From WVZH01 sp034430425 (lineage in GTDB: Bacteria; Chloroflexota; Anaerolineae; Anaerolineales; E44-bin32), in contig DAOUEK010000043.1 in assembly GCA_034430425.1 (NCBI GenBank), positions 1 through 64,000 of the forward strand: a stretch of 64,000 nt of DNA, read 5' to 3'. Below are positions 8,510 through 17,480 of the stretch, piece by piece; positions within the stretch are counted from its first letter, which is position 1, and each line of letters starts with the position of its first letter. The notes beneath the pieces were generated by a model that was given only the letters and a program-made list of their open reading frames with translations, was not told the origin of the DNA and ran no database searches. The position numbers and the translations under genes are program-made.

Positions 8510-9430
8510 ATGCCGCAAAAGATCGTCGAATGCGTGCCGAATATTTCCGAAGGACGCCGCTTGGAGGTCATCGAAGGAATCGAGCAAAGCATATCTGCTG
8601 TTCCCGGAGTACTCGTACTCGATCGCCACAGCGATGTGGATCACAATCGAACGGTAATCACCTTTGCCGGAAACCCCGGCTCGGTTTCGGAAGCGGCCTT
8701 TCGAGCGATCGAAAAAGCGGCGCAAACGATCGATCTCGAGAAGCATCAGGGAGAACATCCCCGCCTGGGCGCCGCCGACGTGGTTCCCTTTGTCCCCCTC
8801 TCCGGAACAAGTATGGATGAATGTATCGCCCTGGCCAGAGCGCTGGGCAGACGCGTCGGGAATACACTCGGCATCCCGGTGTATCTTTACGAACGCGCCG
8901 CGCTCCGCCCACAACGCGTCAATCTCGAAGACGTACGTCGTGGCGAATATGAGGCCTTGAAAGAAACGTTGGGCAAGGATCCCGAACGTGATCCGGATTT
9001 CGGTCCCAAGAAGCTCGGTCCGGCCGGCGCCACAATCATCGGTGCCCGTCCGTTTTTAATAGCCTACAACGTGTATTTAGAGACTGGCGATGTAAGCATC
9101 GCAAAAAAGATCGCCTGCACTGTTCGGCAGTCCTCCGGAGGCTTGCCGAATGTCAAAGCGATCGGATTGCTGGTCGAAGGGCGAGCACAAGTATCGATGA
9201 ACCTTACCAACTTCAGCGAAACGCCGGTCGCACACGTCCAGGAGATGATTCGCAGTGAAGCCGAAGGTTACGGCACATCGATCCACCATGCCGAATTGGT
9301 GGGTCTGATCCCCCAGGCCGCGATTGCCGACGTGTTGCAACGCTATCTGCAGCTTGATCCCTTCACTCCCGAGCAAATTCTGGAAACACGTTTGTTCTAC
9401 GCGCTGACAGAGCAGGCCGAGGGCAAGTAA
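8510..9430 (+). CDS. ftcD: Glutamate formimidoyltransferase
   Basis: The 306-residue product transfers the formimino group from formiminoglutamate to tetrahydrofolate, linking histidine degradation to the one-carbon pool. The N terminus KIVECVPNISEGR is diagnostic, as are HSDVDHNRTVITF, HPRLGAADVVPFVPL and GARPFLIAYNVYL. It consists only of the formyltransferase domains; the cyclodeaminase domain found in animal FTCD is absent, as usual for short bacterial forms. GGGAGG sits 6 nt before ATG 8510. No other histidine-degradation gene is nearby. Confidence 0.92.
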   Translation: MPQKIVECVPNISEGRRLEVIEGIEQSISAVPGVLVLDRHSDVDHNRTVITFAGNPGSVSEAAFRAIEKAAQTIDLEKHQGEHPRLGAADVVPFVPLSGTSMDECIALARALGRRVGNTLGIPVYLYERAALRPQRVNLEDVRRGEYEALKETLGKDPERDPDFGPKKLGPAGATIIGARPFLIAYNVYLETGDVSIAKKIACTVRQSSGGLPNVKAIGLLVEGRAQVSMNLTNFSETPVAHVQEMIRSEAEGYGTSIHHAELVGLIPQAAIADVLQRYLQLDPFTPEQILETRLFYALTEQAEGK

Positions 9431-9455
9431 ATTCCTGCTTTCAAATCGCTGGAAA

Positions 9456-11138
9456 TTACCAGCTGCTCTTGGCGAACATATCGGCGAGAAGCGCAAGGCG
9501 TTCTTCGTCGGTCATCGGGCGCGGCTGGGCGTAATCCTCGAGCAAAGCTGTCAGCAGTTCCGTGCTGATATGACGTCCATCGTAGAAGACATGCAAGTCG
9601 ATGAATTCCTGACGCAGCGCCAATGACTGCATCTGGTCGAAGAAGAGATTCCCCAGGCCATAGTGGATGAATCCGTTGGCGTAAAACTCGAAACCCAATG
9701 GTTGATGCGCCTGGCTGCCACTGACGATGTTCGCACCCGCATCGATCGCCTGGCGAAAAGCGTCCTGCTGGGCTGGGAGCAATGCGGCTCCTTCGAACCA
9801 TTGGAAAGTGAATACCACGAGATACCCATCCGAGCGCAAGCGCTCGATTTCAGCATACAAGGTTTCCGTATCGCAGGGCGCCGCGCCCGCTGAATCTTCC
9901 GTCGCCCAGGCATGTACCGGCCCGGCAGCGTTACATCCCAAAAAGGCAATCGCATTGCCGTTGTGCTCGACGGTTACGGCGCGCAAGGCCTCATCGAGAT
10001 TCTTTCCTCCGCCAAACGTCGGCCAGCCGCGCGCCTCGTACAAATCCAGCGTGCATAAGAGGGCTTCTTCTCCCCAATCCGCAACATGATTTCCAGTCAG
10101 CTCGACCAGATCCACGCCGACATCTTCAAGCAGCGTTAAATTTTCCGGCGCGCTGCAGAAACGCATGTCCGTGGAATACATATCCGGAGCAGGACAGGAA
10201 TCGTCAAAGGAAACCTCGTTGCTCACGTGCGTAAGGTCAGCTTCGCGCAGCCAATCGCCAACGAGCAAACCGGGATAATCAACACCGTGAATTACCATTT
10301 TCGCTGCGGTACCGCGCGTCAAAGCCGTCACGCCGGTCATGGCCAGGACCGTCAGGCGAGAGGAGTCGCGATTGGTCGTCGGCCAATCCACCAAACGTAT
10401 GAATTGTGCGATGGCCTCGGGAGACCCATCCAGACCAAAACGCACTCGAAGCAAGTGGTCATCCGCGGCAAAGGCATGGCGGATGGGTGAGCTTCCATCC
10501 AGTTCAATAACCTTCCAGCGCGGTTCGAGCTCATCGAAAGGCACGATGGCGTACGATGGCCGATCAGACCAGGCCACATCGAGCAATGTCTGCGGTGAAA
10601 CGCCGACGACATGCGCCTCGCTTGCAGGGCCGAGGACATCGATCATGGCTTCGATGGTGCTGTTCGCGGCGTAGATTTTTTCCGAAAAACCCCCCGCTCC
10701 GCTCCAGGCCAGGATCAGCGCATTCGAATCCATGCCGTCCTGGAGTGTGGGGAACGGCGCCGCAAGTGCATAGATCCATTCCACCGGGCGATTTTCAGCA
10801 TTGGGTTGAATTCTTAAATGGGCCTGGCTTTCATCGGTGATTTGGAACAACGCCGCTTCAGACCCGGCGGCAAGTTCCACCCGCTCGCGCAGGCCACCGG
10901 GCACCGCCGGAGATATCCACACGTTCAGCGGTTCCGGTGTTGCCGTCACTTGCAGTGGTTGGAAGGGAGTCGGGCTGGGCTCCGATGTGCCGGAGGGAGA
11001 AGCCAAAATCGTGGGCTGATCCAGGACCGCACAGGATTGAATCAGTCCACAGGCGGCAAGTAATAAAACCCATCGGCATCGCAGCAAGGAAAAGTTAGAT
11101 GAGAGAAAGCGTGTTCGCAGCTCCATGCAGGGGCTCAT
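9456..11138 (-). CDS. CapA-family (poly-gamma-glutamate-synthesis-like) lipoprotein
   Basis: The product (about 560 residues from ATG 11138) has a lipoprotein signal (CRWVLLLAACGLIQSC) and a linker. An N-terminal part of roughly 250 residues is unassigned. The C-terminal metallophosphatase-like CapA domain contains SNEVSFDD, LTGNHVADWG, IAFLGCN, GANIVSGSQAHQPLGFE and IHYGLGNLFFD. Families with this domain include capsule and poly-gamma-glutamate enzymes, but many are of unknown substrate. Start choice is uncertain: TTG 11195, ATG 11138 and ATG 11126 are all in frame, and only the latter two give a normal signal peptide. It sits 69 nt downstream of the ABC exporter operon on the same strand and converges with ftcD. 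Confidence 0.8.
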   Translation of the reverse strand: MSPCMELRTRFLSSNFSLLRCRWVLLLAACGLIQSCAVLDQPTILASPSGTSEPSPTPFQPLQVTATPEPLNVWISPAVPGGLRERVELAAGSEAALFQITDESQAHLRIQPNAENRPVEWIYALAAPFPTLQDGMDSNALILAWSGAGGFSEKIYAANSTIEAMIDVLGPASEAHVVGVSPQTLLDVAWSDRPSYAIVPFDELEPRWKVIELDGSSPIRHAFAADDHLLRVRFGLDGSPEAIAQFIRLVDWPTTNRDSSRLTVLAMTGVTALTRGTAAKMVIHGVDYPGLLVGDWLREADLTHVSNEVSFDDSCPAPDMYSTDMRFCSAPENLTLLEDVGVDLVELTGNHVADWGEEALLCTLDLYEARGWPTFGGGKNLDEALRAVTVEHNGNAIAFLGCNAAGPVHAWATEDSAGAAPCDTETLYAEIERLRSDGYLVVFTFQWFEGAALLPAQQDAFRQAIDAGANIVSGSQAHQPLGFEFYANGFIHYGLGNLFFDQMQSLALRQEFIDLHVFYDGRHISTELLTALLEDYAQPRPMTDEERLALLADMFAKSSW

Positions 11139-11207
11139 TATCCCATGCCTTTGGGCGGTATGCCAAGGATACACACAGACTGAAAAAAGCCTCAAGTTAA
11201 TCCTGAA

Positions 11208-12119
11208 TCAAGGGCCCAGCAGCGCCAGGAACACGTCCTCGAGCGAGGGTTCGACTTCGTAAATTCGCAAGGACTCTACATCGGATTGAGTTAAAATGAG
11301 CTGCAAGTCCGCCGCACTAACATCTGCAGGCGCGATCACCCGCATATGATCGCCCGCCAATCCGACCCTGGTGACCTGCGAGGCCTGCGAAAAGGCATGC
11401 AAAGCCTCCAACATGGGCGCGGCGAAGACGTCCCATGCAACGCCCGGGAGTGCTTCGCGCTTGAGATCCGAAGGTGTACCCATGGCCATTAAATGGCCGC
11501 GGTGCATGATGCCCACCCGACCACAATACTCCGCTTCATCCATGTAATGCGTCGTCACCAACGCCGTGACACCTTCATCTGCGAGGGTGTAAATCAAATC
11601 CCAGAAATCCCTGCGGGCGACGGGATCAACGCCGCTGGTGGGCTCATCCAGAAAGAGCAGTTGGGGTTGGTGGATGATGGCGGTGGCCAAAGCCAACCGC
11701 TGCCGCCAACCGATGGGCAGCGATCCCGCACGTTCGCCGGCCATCTCGCACAGCCCAAGCCGCTCAAGCACCTCACGCTGTCGTTCAGGATCGTGCATTC
11801 CGTAAACACCGGCATAAAAAGAAAGATTTTCCATCGCAGTGAGCTCATCGTAGAGGGCGAACTTTTGAGACATGTATCCCACGCGAGCCCGAATGGATTC
11901 GGCCTGGCTGCTTGCGTCGAAACCTAACACATTCGCCTGCCCACTGCTTGGCAGCAGCAACCCAAGAAGCATACGAAACGTGGTCGTTTTTCCAGCGCCG
12001 TTGGGCCCCAAATACCCCACGATCTCACCGCGATGGATTACAAAGGATACCCTGTCAACGGCGATGAAATCCCCGAAGCGCTTGCTGAGATTCTCGGTTT
12101 GAACGATAACGTCAGGCAT
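11208..12119 (-). CDS. ABC exporter ATP-binding protein (second ATPase)
   Basis: The ATPase (about 303 residues) energises export with the permease at 14529-15662. It has Walker A GPNGAGKTT, Q-loop YMSQKFALYDELT, Walker B LLFLDEPTSGVD and the H-loop TTHYMDEAE. The ABC signature is degenerate: the position of LSGGxxQ reads LPIGWRQR. The C-terminal extension fits the DrrA/CcmA-like subfamily. ATG 12119 overlaps the upstream ATPase stop (ATGCCTGA); an in-frame ATG at 12131 is an alternative. Paired degenerate and canonical ATPases usually act as a heterodimer, which is the likely arrangement here. Confidence 0.88.
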   Translation of the reverse strand: MPDVIVQTENLSKRFGDFIAVDRVSFVIHRGEIVGYLGPNGAGKTTTFRMLLGLLLPSSGQANVLGFDASSQAESIRARVGYMSQKFALYDELTAMENLSFYAGVYGMHDPERQREVLERLGLCEMAGERAGSLPIGWRQRLALATAIIHQPQLLFLDEPTSGVDPVARRDFWDLIYTLADEGVTALVTTHYMDEAEYCGRVGIMHRGHLMAMGTPSDLKREALPGVAWDVFAAPMLEALHAFSQASQVTRVGLAGDHMRVIAPADVSAADLQLILTQSDVESLRIYEVEPSLEDVFLALLGP

Positions 12120-13053
12120 CGGAATTCGCATCCTTAGTCAACAACTCGATGAAGACATCTTCCAATCCGGGCGCTGTCGGGGCTACCCGTGTGACCGTGC
12201 CTCCCAATTTTTCGATGCCGGATTTTAAAAGAGGGATCACTTTCCCATTCTCATCGGGTTTCAGGCGAATGTGCCAGCGGTCGCCAAATGCACGAACATC
12301 TTCGATCTGCGGGATTGCATCCGCCGCCTGCTCCACGGCGTGTTTTGGGCCTCCATACAATGCCAGGATTCTCCCCTCCAAACGCTGTGTGATCTCGCCC
12401 GGTGATCCTTCCAGAAGGAGTTTGCCATCCGAAAGAAAACCCACCTTGTTGCAGCGAGAAGCCTCATCCATGTACGGCGTGCTGATCAATACCGCAACTC
12501 CATCACGCAGCAACTCGATCAGTAGTTGCCAGAACATCTGCCGGGTGACGGCATCCACTCCGCCGGTGGGTTCGTCGAGCAGCAAAATGCGCGGTTTGTG
12601 CACCAGGGCCGCCGCCAACCCGAGCTTTTGTTTCATTCCACCGGAGAGTGCGTCCGCTCGTCGATCGCTGAATTCCCGCAAGCCCACGAAGGCCAGGATT
12701 TCTTCGGATCGCGGCTCCCAGTCGTCCGGCGATATCCCGCGCACTTCGGCGAAGAAACGAAGATTCTCAAGCACAGTCAAATCACCATACAAACTGAAGC
12801 GCTGCGGCAGATATCCGATCTGCGCGCGAGCCTGTTCCGTTTGGCGCACTAAGTCAATCCCGGCCAGCTCGATCGAACCGGAATCAGCAGTGTACGCGCC
12901 GCATAACAATCGCATGGTGGTAGTCTTTCCCGCGCCATCCGGTCCGACCAGGGCATAAATCTCACCCGCTTGAACGCGCAAGGAAACACCATCCACAGCG
13001 GTACGTTTACCAAAGCATTTTCTCAATCCATCGGCCTGGATCAATACTTCCAA
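12112..13053 (-). CDS. ABC exporter ATP-binding protein (first ATPase)
   Basis: The 313-residue ATPase has Walker A GPDGAGKTT, Q-loop YLPQRFSLYGDLT, a canonical signature LSGGMKQKLGLA, Walker B ILLLDEPTGGVD and a C-terminal DrrA-like region. The start is TTG at 13053, with AGGAG 8 nt upstream. It follows the HlyD gene and overlaps the second ATPase gene, so translational coupling is likely. In the related YbhFSR-type systems the two ATPase domains are fused; here they are separate genes. Confidence 0.9.
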   Translation of the reverse strand: MEVLIQADGLRKCFGKRTAVDGVSLRVQAGEIYALVGPDGAGKTTTMRLLCGAYTADSGSIELAGIDLVRQTEQARAQIGYLPQRFSLYGDLTVLENLRFFAEVRGISPDDWEPRSEEILAFVGLREFSDRRADALSGGMKQKLGLAAALVHKPRILLLDEPTGGVDAVTRQMFWQLLIELLRDGVAVLISTPYMDEASRCNKVGFLSDGKLLLEGSPGEITQRLEGRILALYGGPKHAVEQAADAIPQIEDVRAFGDRWHIRLKPDENGKVIPLLKSGIEKLGGTVTRVAPTAPGLEDVFIELLTKDANSDA

Positions 13054-13118
13054 CGCTTATTCTCCTAAAGCTTTCCCGTTCTCGCTAAAACCTTGCACTT
13101 GCACCAGGATACCCATAC

Positions 13119-14465
13119 CTACTCGAAGAATTCGACGTCCGCCGGCATACCTGGCTTCAGGCGGCCTGTCGGATCGAGCAGCTGCAATTCGATGGCAAAT
13201 ACGGTTACGCGGCGTCCCTCCTCCGTCTGTACATTGCGCGGCGTAAATTCCGCCTGGTCGGCGATACGCGTTACTGTGGCAGTGAACGTCTCTTCGGGAA
13301 AAGAATCCACGGTCACGATCGCCGTCTGGCCCAAATGGATTTGCCCATAGCGGTCTTCCTGAACGAAGACCGTGATGGTCAGGTCATCCAACTGCGCGAG
13401 AGTCAGCGCCACCGCGCCGGGTTGGATGACCTCTCCCGACTCCACGTTGCGCGTGACGACGACTCCGTCGATCGGCGCGGTTACCTCCAATTTTTCCAAC
13501 TGCAGGTCGATCACATCCAACTCGGTTTGTGCTTGCGCCAATCCGGCTTCAGCCTGTGCTAATGCTGCCTGCGCCATATCGAGATTTCTTTCTGCAGCAC
13601 GAACCTGGAGCGCATAATCTCCGGTCTGTAATCTCGCCAGGTGGTCACGCGCGGCGTCGTAGCGTTCCTGTGCCACAGCCAGACGTGCTTTCGCCTCGAG
13701 CACATCCTCGGCGTCCTTTTCGGAAAGCAGCTGCTCGTAATCCGTCTGGGCTGCCTCCAGTTTGGCTTCCGCTGCATCGAACAAGTCTTCGGCGTACTGC
13801 TCGAGTTCCGCATCGTCGCGCGCCCTGCGCGCGCTCTCCAGGACCTGGTCGGCGATCGTGAAACGGAGGCGTGCATCGGCCAGCCGGTTTGCCGCCTGCA
13901 GCAGATCATCCATTGCGGATTCTCCCAGCAGTGTATCGAAGTGTTCCTGCTCATTCAGCAGCGCCTCTAAAGCGAGATCGACTTCCTTTTCGGCAGCTTC
14001 AATTTCCTCTACCTTATCGAAATACCAGATCGGCAGATCGAATTCCGCCGGCAGGGAGGCTCGCCAGCGGGCCTCGCGATTGGGCAGATCGGCTTGGCGC
14101 TCCATCCGGAGCGTGAGTTCCACCTGCAGCTTCAGCAGTTCTACGTTGATCTCTGCGCTGTTAACCGTCGCCTCGGCCGTATCAATCGCCGCTTCCGCTC
14201 TGTCACGCTGCGCTTGAAGCAGTTCGTCATCCAGGCGAACGAGAAGTTCACCCATTTCGACGTGATCGCCTTCCGCAACGAGAACCTCTTCGATCCGCCC
14301 GGCGACTTCCGGTGAAATGACAACTTCCAACACTTCCACCGTGCCGGAAGCGAGCAAGCCCTCTTCCGTCTCTTTGGAGACGCTGGCGAGATAGACAATC
14401 GAGAGCACAATCAACACCGGGAACAACAACATGAGCACAATTCTGCGAATACGGCTAATAGTCAT
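13119..14465 (-). CDS. HlyD-family membrane fusion (periplasmic adaptor) protein
   Basis: The 448-residue product has an N-terminal membrane anchor (RRIVLMLLFPVLIVLSIVYLA) and a split lipoyl/barrel-sandwich domain (SGTVEVLEVVISPEVAGRIEEVLVAEGDHV, later LEKLEVTAPIDGVV). Between them is a long alpha-helical, Glu/Ala-rich coiled-coil hairpin (about residues 85-310). The beta-barrel ending follows. It is expected to couple the ABC exporter to its extracellular exit. ATG 14465 is chosen because GGAGG lies 6 nt upstream; an earlier in-frame ATG at 14528 has no such site and would begin inside a promoter-like AT-rich stretch. It lies 63 nt downstream of the permease gene. Confidence 0.88.
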   Translation of the reverse strand: MTISRIRRIVLMLLFPVLIVLSIVYLASVSKETEEGLLASGTVEVLEVVISPEVAGRIEEVLVAEGDHVEMGELLVRLDDELLQAQRDRAEAAIDTAEATVNSAEINVELLKLQVELTLRMERQADLPNREARWRASLPAEFDLPIWYFDKVEEIEAAEKEVDLALEALLNEQEHFDTLLGESAMDDLLQAANRLADARLRFTIADQVLESARRARDDAELEQYAEDLFDAAEAKLEAAQTDYEQLLSEKDAEDVLEAKARLAVAQERYDAARDHLARLQTGDYALQVRAAERNLDMAQAALAQAEAGLAQAQTELDVIDLQLEKLEVTAPIDGVVVTRNVESGEVIQPGAVALTLAQLDDLTITVFVQEDRYGQIHLGQTAIVTVDSFPEETFTATVTRIADQAEFTPRNVQTEEGRRVTVFAIELQLLDPTGRLKPGMPADVEFFE

Positions 14466-14528
14466 CTGAACCTCCAAATCCCTCCACACCGTCCCAAGGG
14501 AGGGAATATTCAATCGTTGTATATACAA

Positions 14529-15662
14529 TCAATCCAGTCGCTTACGAAAACGCAAAGCGGCCAGAGTCATCATCACCCCACCGAACACGATCAGGGCCAC
14601 AATTTCATCCTGCAGTGCGCGTATGTCCACTCCCTTGATCAGCAAGGAACGAATAACGACCAGGTAATAGCGCAGCGGAATCACGGTCGAAATCCACTGC
14701 AGCACTTTAGGCATGGCTTCGATGGGGAAGAAAAAGCCCGAGAGGAAAATGCTCGGCAAGTATGTGAAAAATGCGCCCAGCATGGCCTCTTGCTGCGTGT
14801 TCGAGATGGTCGAAACCAGGAGCCCAACACCCAGACCGGAAAGCAGAAACAGCCCGGAAAGCAGTATGATGGCAGTGAGTTCACCCCGAATGGGCACATC
14901 GAACAGCAACGACCCAATCGCCAGAACTTCCAAGGTATTAATCAGAGCCAAAAACACGTAGGGCAGGATCTTCCCTACAACCAACTCCCAGGGTCGGATG
15001 GGCGTGACGATGAGCTGTTCGATGGTGCCGCGCTCACGCTCGCGCACGACGGCCGTTGCAGTTAGAATGGAAGTCAGCGCGTAGAGAATGGTGCCAATCA
15101 CACCCGGCACCATGAAATAGGCGTCGATCATATCGGGGTTGTACCAAACCTGTGTGTGGATTTCTAACGCCGTATCCGGTACAGCGGAAATACTGAAGCG
15201 CGCTCCCTGATCGAGCACCACCTCTATGCCGTACGCCTGCGCGATTAATTTCGCCGCTGAGAGTGAGGTGGAGGCGATCGTTGGGTCGCTGCCGTCCAGA
15301 ATAAAGGCCACATGGGCAGGACTTGCCCCTTTCAAGAGCTGGCTGTAATCCGGAGGAATGATCAGCCCTACTTTTACATCGCCGCGATCGATGGCTTCCC
15401 GCAGCTCGTCTTCGGAGTCGACTTCCATGGCAAGCTGAAAATAATCCGCCGCCCGATAGGCGTCTAACAATTTGCGGGCCGAGGCGCTGCGATCTTGATC
15501 CAGAACCGCCATGGGGATATTGCGTACATCCGTTGTCGCCGCGTAGCCCATGAGCAGCAGCTGCGTGACCGGAATGGCGATCACCATCATCAAGGTGCGT
15601 AGATCACGCCAGATTTGGATGAACTCTTTACGAATGAGGGAAAACAAGCGGTTGTTAAACAT
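14529..15662 (-). CDS. ABC-2 type exporter permease
   Basis: The 377-residue permease has the ABC-2 layout: one N-terminal membrane helix (TLMMVIAIPVTQLLLMGYA), a large extracytoplasmic loop (about residues 45-175) and five helices. The conserved VVRERERGTIEQLIVTPIRP motif precedes the second helix. It works with the two ATPases and HlyD protein encoded downstream. Related systems usually encode two permeases; only one is visible here, so it may homodimerise or pair with a product from elsewhere. The substrate is unknown; drugs, lipids or toxic organics are typical. Confidence 0.9.
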   Translation of the reverse strand: MFNNRLFSLIRKEFIQIWRDLRTLMMVIAIPVTQLLLMGYAATTDVRNIPMAVLDQDRSASARKLLDAYRAADYFQLAMEVDSEDELREAIDRGDVKVGLIIPPDYSQLLKGASPAHVAFILDGSDPTIASTSLSAAKLIAQAYGIEVVLDQGARFSISAVPDTALEIHTQVWYNPDMIDAYFMVPGVIGTILYALTSILTATAVVRERERGTIEQLIVTPIRPWELVVGKILPYVFLALINTLEVLAIGSLLFDVPIRGELTAIILLSGLFLLSGLGVGLLVSTISNTQQEAMLGAFFTYLPSIFLSGFFFPIEAMPKVLQWISTVIPLRYYLVVIRSLLIKGVDIRALQDEIVALIVFGGVMMTLAALRFRKRLD

Positions 15663-15677
15663 CTTCGTCCTGCTCCA

Positions 15678-16313
15678 TTAAGCCTTCTCGAAGATCAGCG
15701 TGTAATAGAACCAATTTCCAAGACGCTTGCCGAGTTTGAATTCTGCTTCCTGGGCCCATTTTTGGACGGTGGCGGTGCGGGGATAGTCCGGATCCACAAA
15801 TAACTCGCTGAAAACCAGTTTGCCTGAAAGGGCCAGTACGCGGCGGAATTCTTTCATGGCGCGCACGGGATCCGGAATTTCACCAATCACCGTGACCATG
15901 GTAATCACATCGAAGGAGCCATCATCAAAGGGAAGGCCATAGGCATCGGCGACTCTCGCTACCAGGTTGGTAATACCTTCTTCCCGTATACGCTGGCGCA
16001 AGCGTTCGATGATTTGGGGTTCGATGTCGACCGCCACGACGCAGCCAGATTCACCCACAGCACGCGCGGCAGCGAAGGTATATATCCCACTTCCCGGCCC
16101 CACATCGAGAACCTTCATGCCAGGCCCAATGGTATGCCGCCGTGCCGTCTCATCGGGAGGCTGCAGCCGGCGACGCATCGGGTTGTCGATCAATTGAGTA
16201 AGCCTGGCAGGAATGGGAAACTTGTGAACCCTGCGGACGATACGCACCATTGTATGCAGCCCGATCAACAACAAAGCAATCCACAAAATCCACTTCAAAA
16301 TCGAGATCAGCAT
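15678..16313 (-). CDS. Membrane-anchored class I SAM-dependent methyltransferase
   Basis: The 211-residue protein has an N-terminal membrane helix (ILKWILWIALLLIGLHTMV) followed by a Rossmann methyltransferase: motif I VLDVGPGSGIYTF, acidic strand-2 end VVAVDIEP, motif around DAYGLPFDDGSFD and post-motif SGKLVFSELF. It lies between the TetR gene (3 nt gap) and the exporter permease (15 nt gap), so it belongs to the operon. A role in modifying the exported compound or a membrane lipid is plausible but inferred. Confidence 0.85.
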   Translation of the reverse strand: MLISILKWILWIALLLIGLHTMVRIVRRVHKFPIPARLTQLIDNPMRRRLQPPDETARRHTIGPGMKVLDVGPGSGIYTFAAARAVGESGCVVAVDIEPQIIERLRQRIREEGITNLVARVADAYGLPFDDGSFDVITMVTVIGEIPDPVRAMKEFRRVLALSGKLVFSELFVDPDYPRTATVQKWAQEAEFKLGKRLGNWFYYTLIFEKA

Positions 16314-16316
16314 CGT

Positions 16317-16910
16317 TTACTCTTCCGTAAGGATTCCGTGCAGAAAGATGTCTATCGTGTACTTCAAGGCATCCTCACGCATCTCAAAGGGGAATTTATC
16401 ACCAAAGAAATTCTCGATGAGGAAGTAGGCATAGAAATTCGCCAGGAATACGCGCACGATGATGGGGAGTGGAACAGGTCGGACATTGCCCTTTATTGCC
16501 GTGAATTCCTGAACAATGCTCAAAACCTGGGGCATAAAGAGCTTCATCAATGTGGGCATGTGTTTACTTTTAAACTCGACGAGTTCAATGAGCATCAAAT
16601 TCATAAAGTCCGGTCGTTGATCCAGCACAGCGACTGTGCCTTCAGCCACCTGCCTGACAAATTCTTCCACCGTATCTCCTGATGCGGCTTGCAGAATGGG
16701 GACAATCTCGTGATAGGGATGGAAAGTCTCCATCACCTTCACAAAGATATTCTCTTTGCTTTCGAAGTGGTTGTAGATGCCGCTTAAGGCGATGCCGGCT
16801 TCCTGTGCGATCTGGCGCATGGATGTTCCGTGATAACCCTGCTGTTCGAATAGTCGACGGGCGACGGCTACGATAGTAGAGCTTGTCTGTTCTCCCTTGG
16901 TGATCATCAT
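16317..16910 (-). CDS. TetR/AcrR-family transcriptional regulator
   Basis: The 197-residue product has the TetR N-terminal helix-turn-helix (AVARRLFEQQGYHGTSMRQIAQEAGIALSGIYNHFESKENIF). A variable ligand-binding C-terminal part follows. It is the first gene of the exporter operon and a perfect 14-bp palindrome lies 32 bp upstream of its start. Autorepression with induction by an exported compound is the usual arrangement and is inferred here. Confidence 0.92.
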   Translation of the reverse strand: MMITKGEQTSSTIVAVARRLFEQQGYHGTSMRQIAQEAGIALSGIYNHFESKENIFVKVMETFHPYHEIVPILQAASGDTVEEFVRQVAEGTVAVLDQRPDFMNLMLIELVEFKSKHMPTLMKLFMPQVLSIVQEFTAIKGNVRPVPLPIIVRVFLANFYAYFLIENFFGDKFPFEMREDALKYTIDIFLHGILTEE

Positions 16911-16941
16911 GGATCTTCCTGCCTACATGTTTATGTATATG

Positions 16942-16955
16942 AACGAACGTTCGTT
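16942..16955. promoter_or_regulatory. Palindromic operator upstream of the TetR-exporter operon
   Basis: AACGAACGTTCGTT is a perfect 14-bp inverted repeat located 32 bp before the tetR-like start codon, in an AT-rich promoter stretch. TetR-family dimers often bind such sites, and ACGAACGTTCGT-type palindromes are common for AcrR-like regulators. Binding is inferred from position and symmetry. Confidence 0.7.
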
Positions 16956-17055
16956 TTTATATTAATCCAGGAACAATCACCTGTCAAGAGCAAGATCTGC
17001 CGAGAAAGGCTTTTGTGGTCAATAGGTATCTGTTGTATAAAGGAAGTTGAAAGCG

Positions 17056-17472
17056 ATGCGATTGGGGTTTCTCCAGCCAGATGGAGTATATCGTTCCATG
17101 TCTATCAAGACATCTCATGATCGAAGCCGGGATCTTACGATACACGTCGTGATTGGATCGATTACCGTGGACGAAATGATCGCGTCATTGGAAAAATTTT
17201 ACACCCATGGATCAACGCTGCTCACCCTCTGGGACATGTCCCAATCCGAGCTTTCTCAGATCACACCAGACGGCATTCTGAAATTCATCCGGCGGGCAGC
17301 GTTACTTGGCGTCGAACGCAAGGGAGGACGAACGGCTGTGGTTGCGCCGCAAGACCTGCAGTATGGCCTGGGAAGAATGGCTGAAACTTTCGCGATGTTC
17401 GAATCGCTGCCCTTCAGGATGGGTATCTTCCGCACTCGAGAAGACGCGATGTCGTGGTTGTTATCTGAATAA
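17056..17472 (+). CDS. Small SpoIIAA/STAS-like protein, function unknown
   Basis: The 138-residue product has an alpha/beta pattern reminiscent of SpoIIAA-like or STAS domains: DLTIHVVIGSITVDEMIASLEKF, then TLLTLWDMSQSEL, and RTAVVAPQDLQYGLGRMAE. The family assignment is tentative. ATG 17056 lies 9 nt after AGGAAG; the TTG at 17047 has no spacing from that site. It is divergent from the TetR operon and convergent with the DUF89 gene, 8 nt apart. Confidence 0.6.
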   Translation: MRLGFLQPDGVYRSMSIKTSHDRSRDLTIHVVIGSITVDEMIASLEKFYTHGSTLLTLWDMSQSELSQITPDGILKFIRRAALLGVERKGGRTAVVAPQDLQYGLGRMAETFAMFESLPFRMGIFRTREDAMSWLLSE

Positions 17473-17480
17473 CCCGCCTA

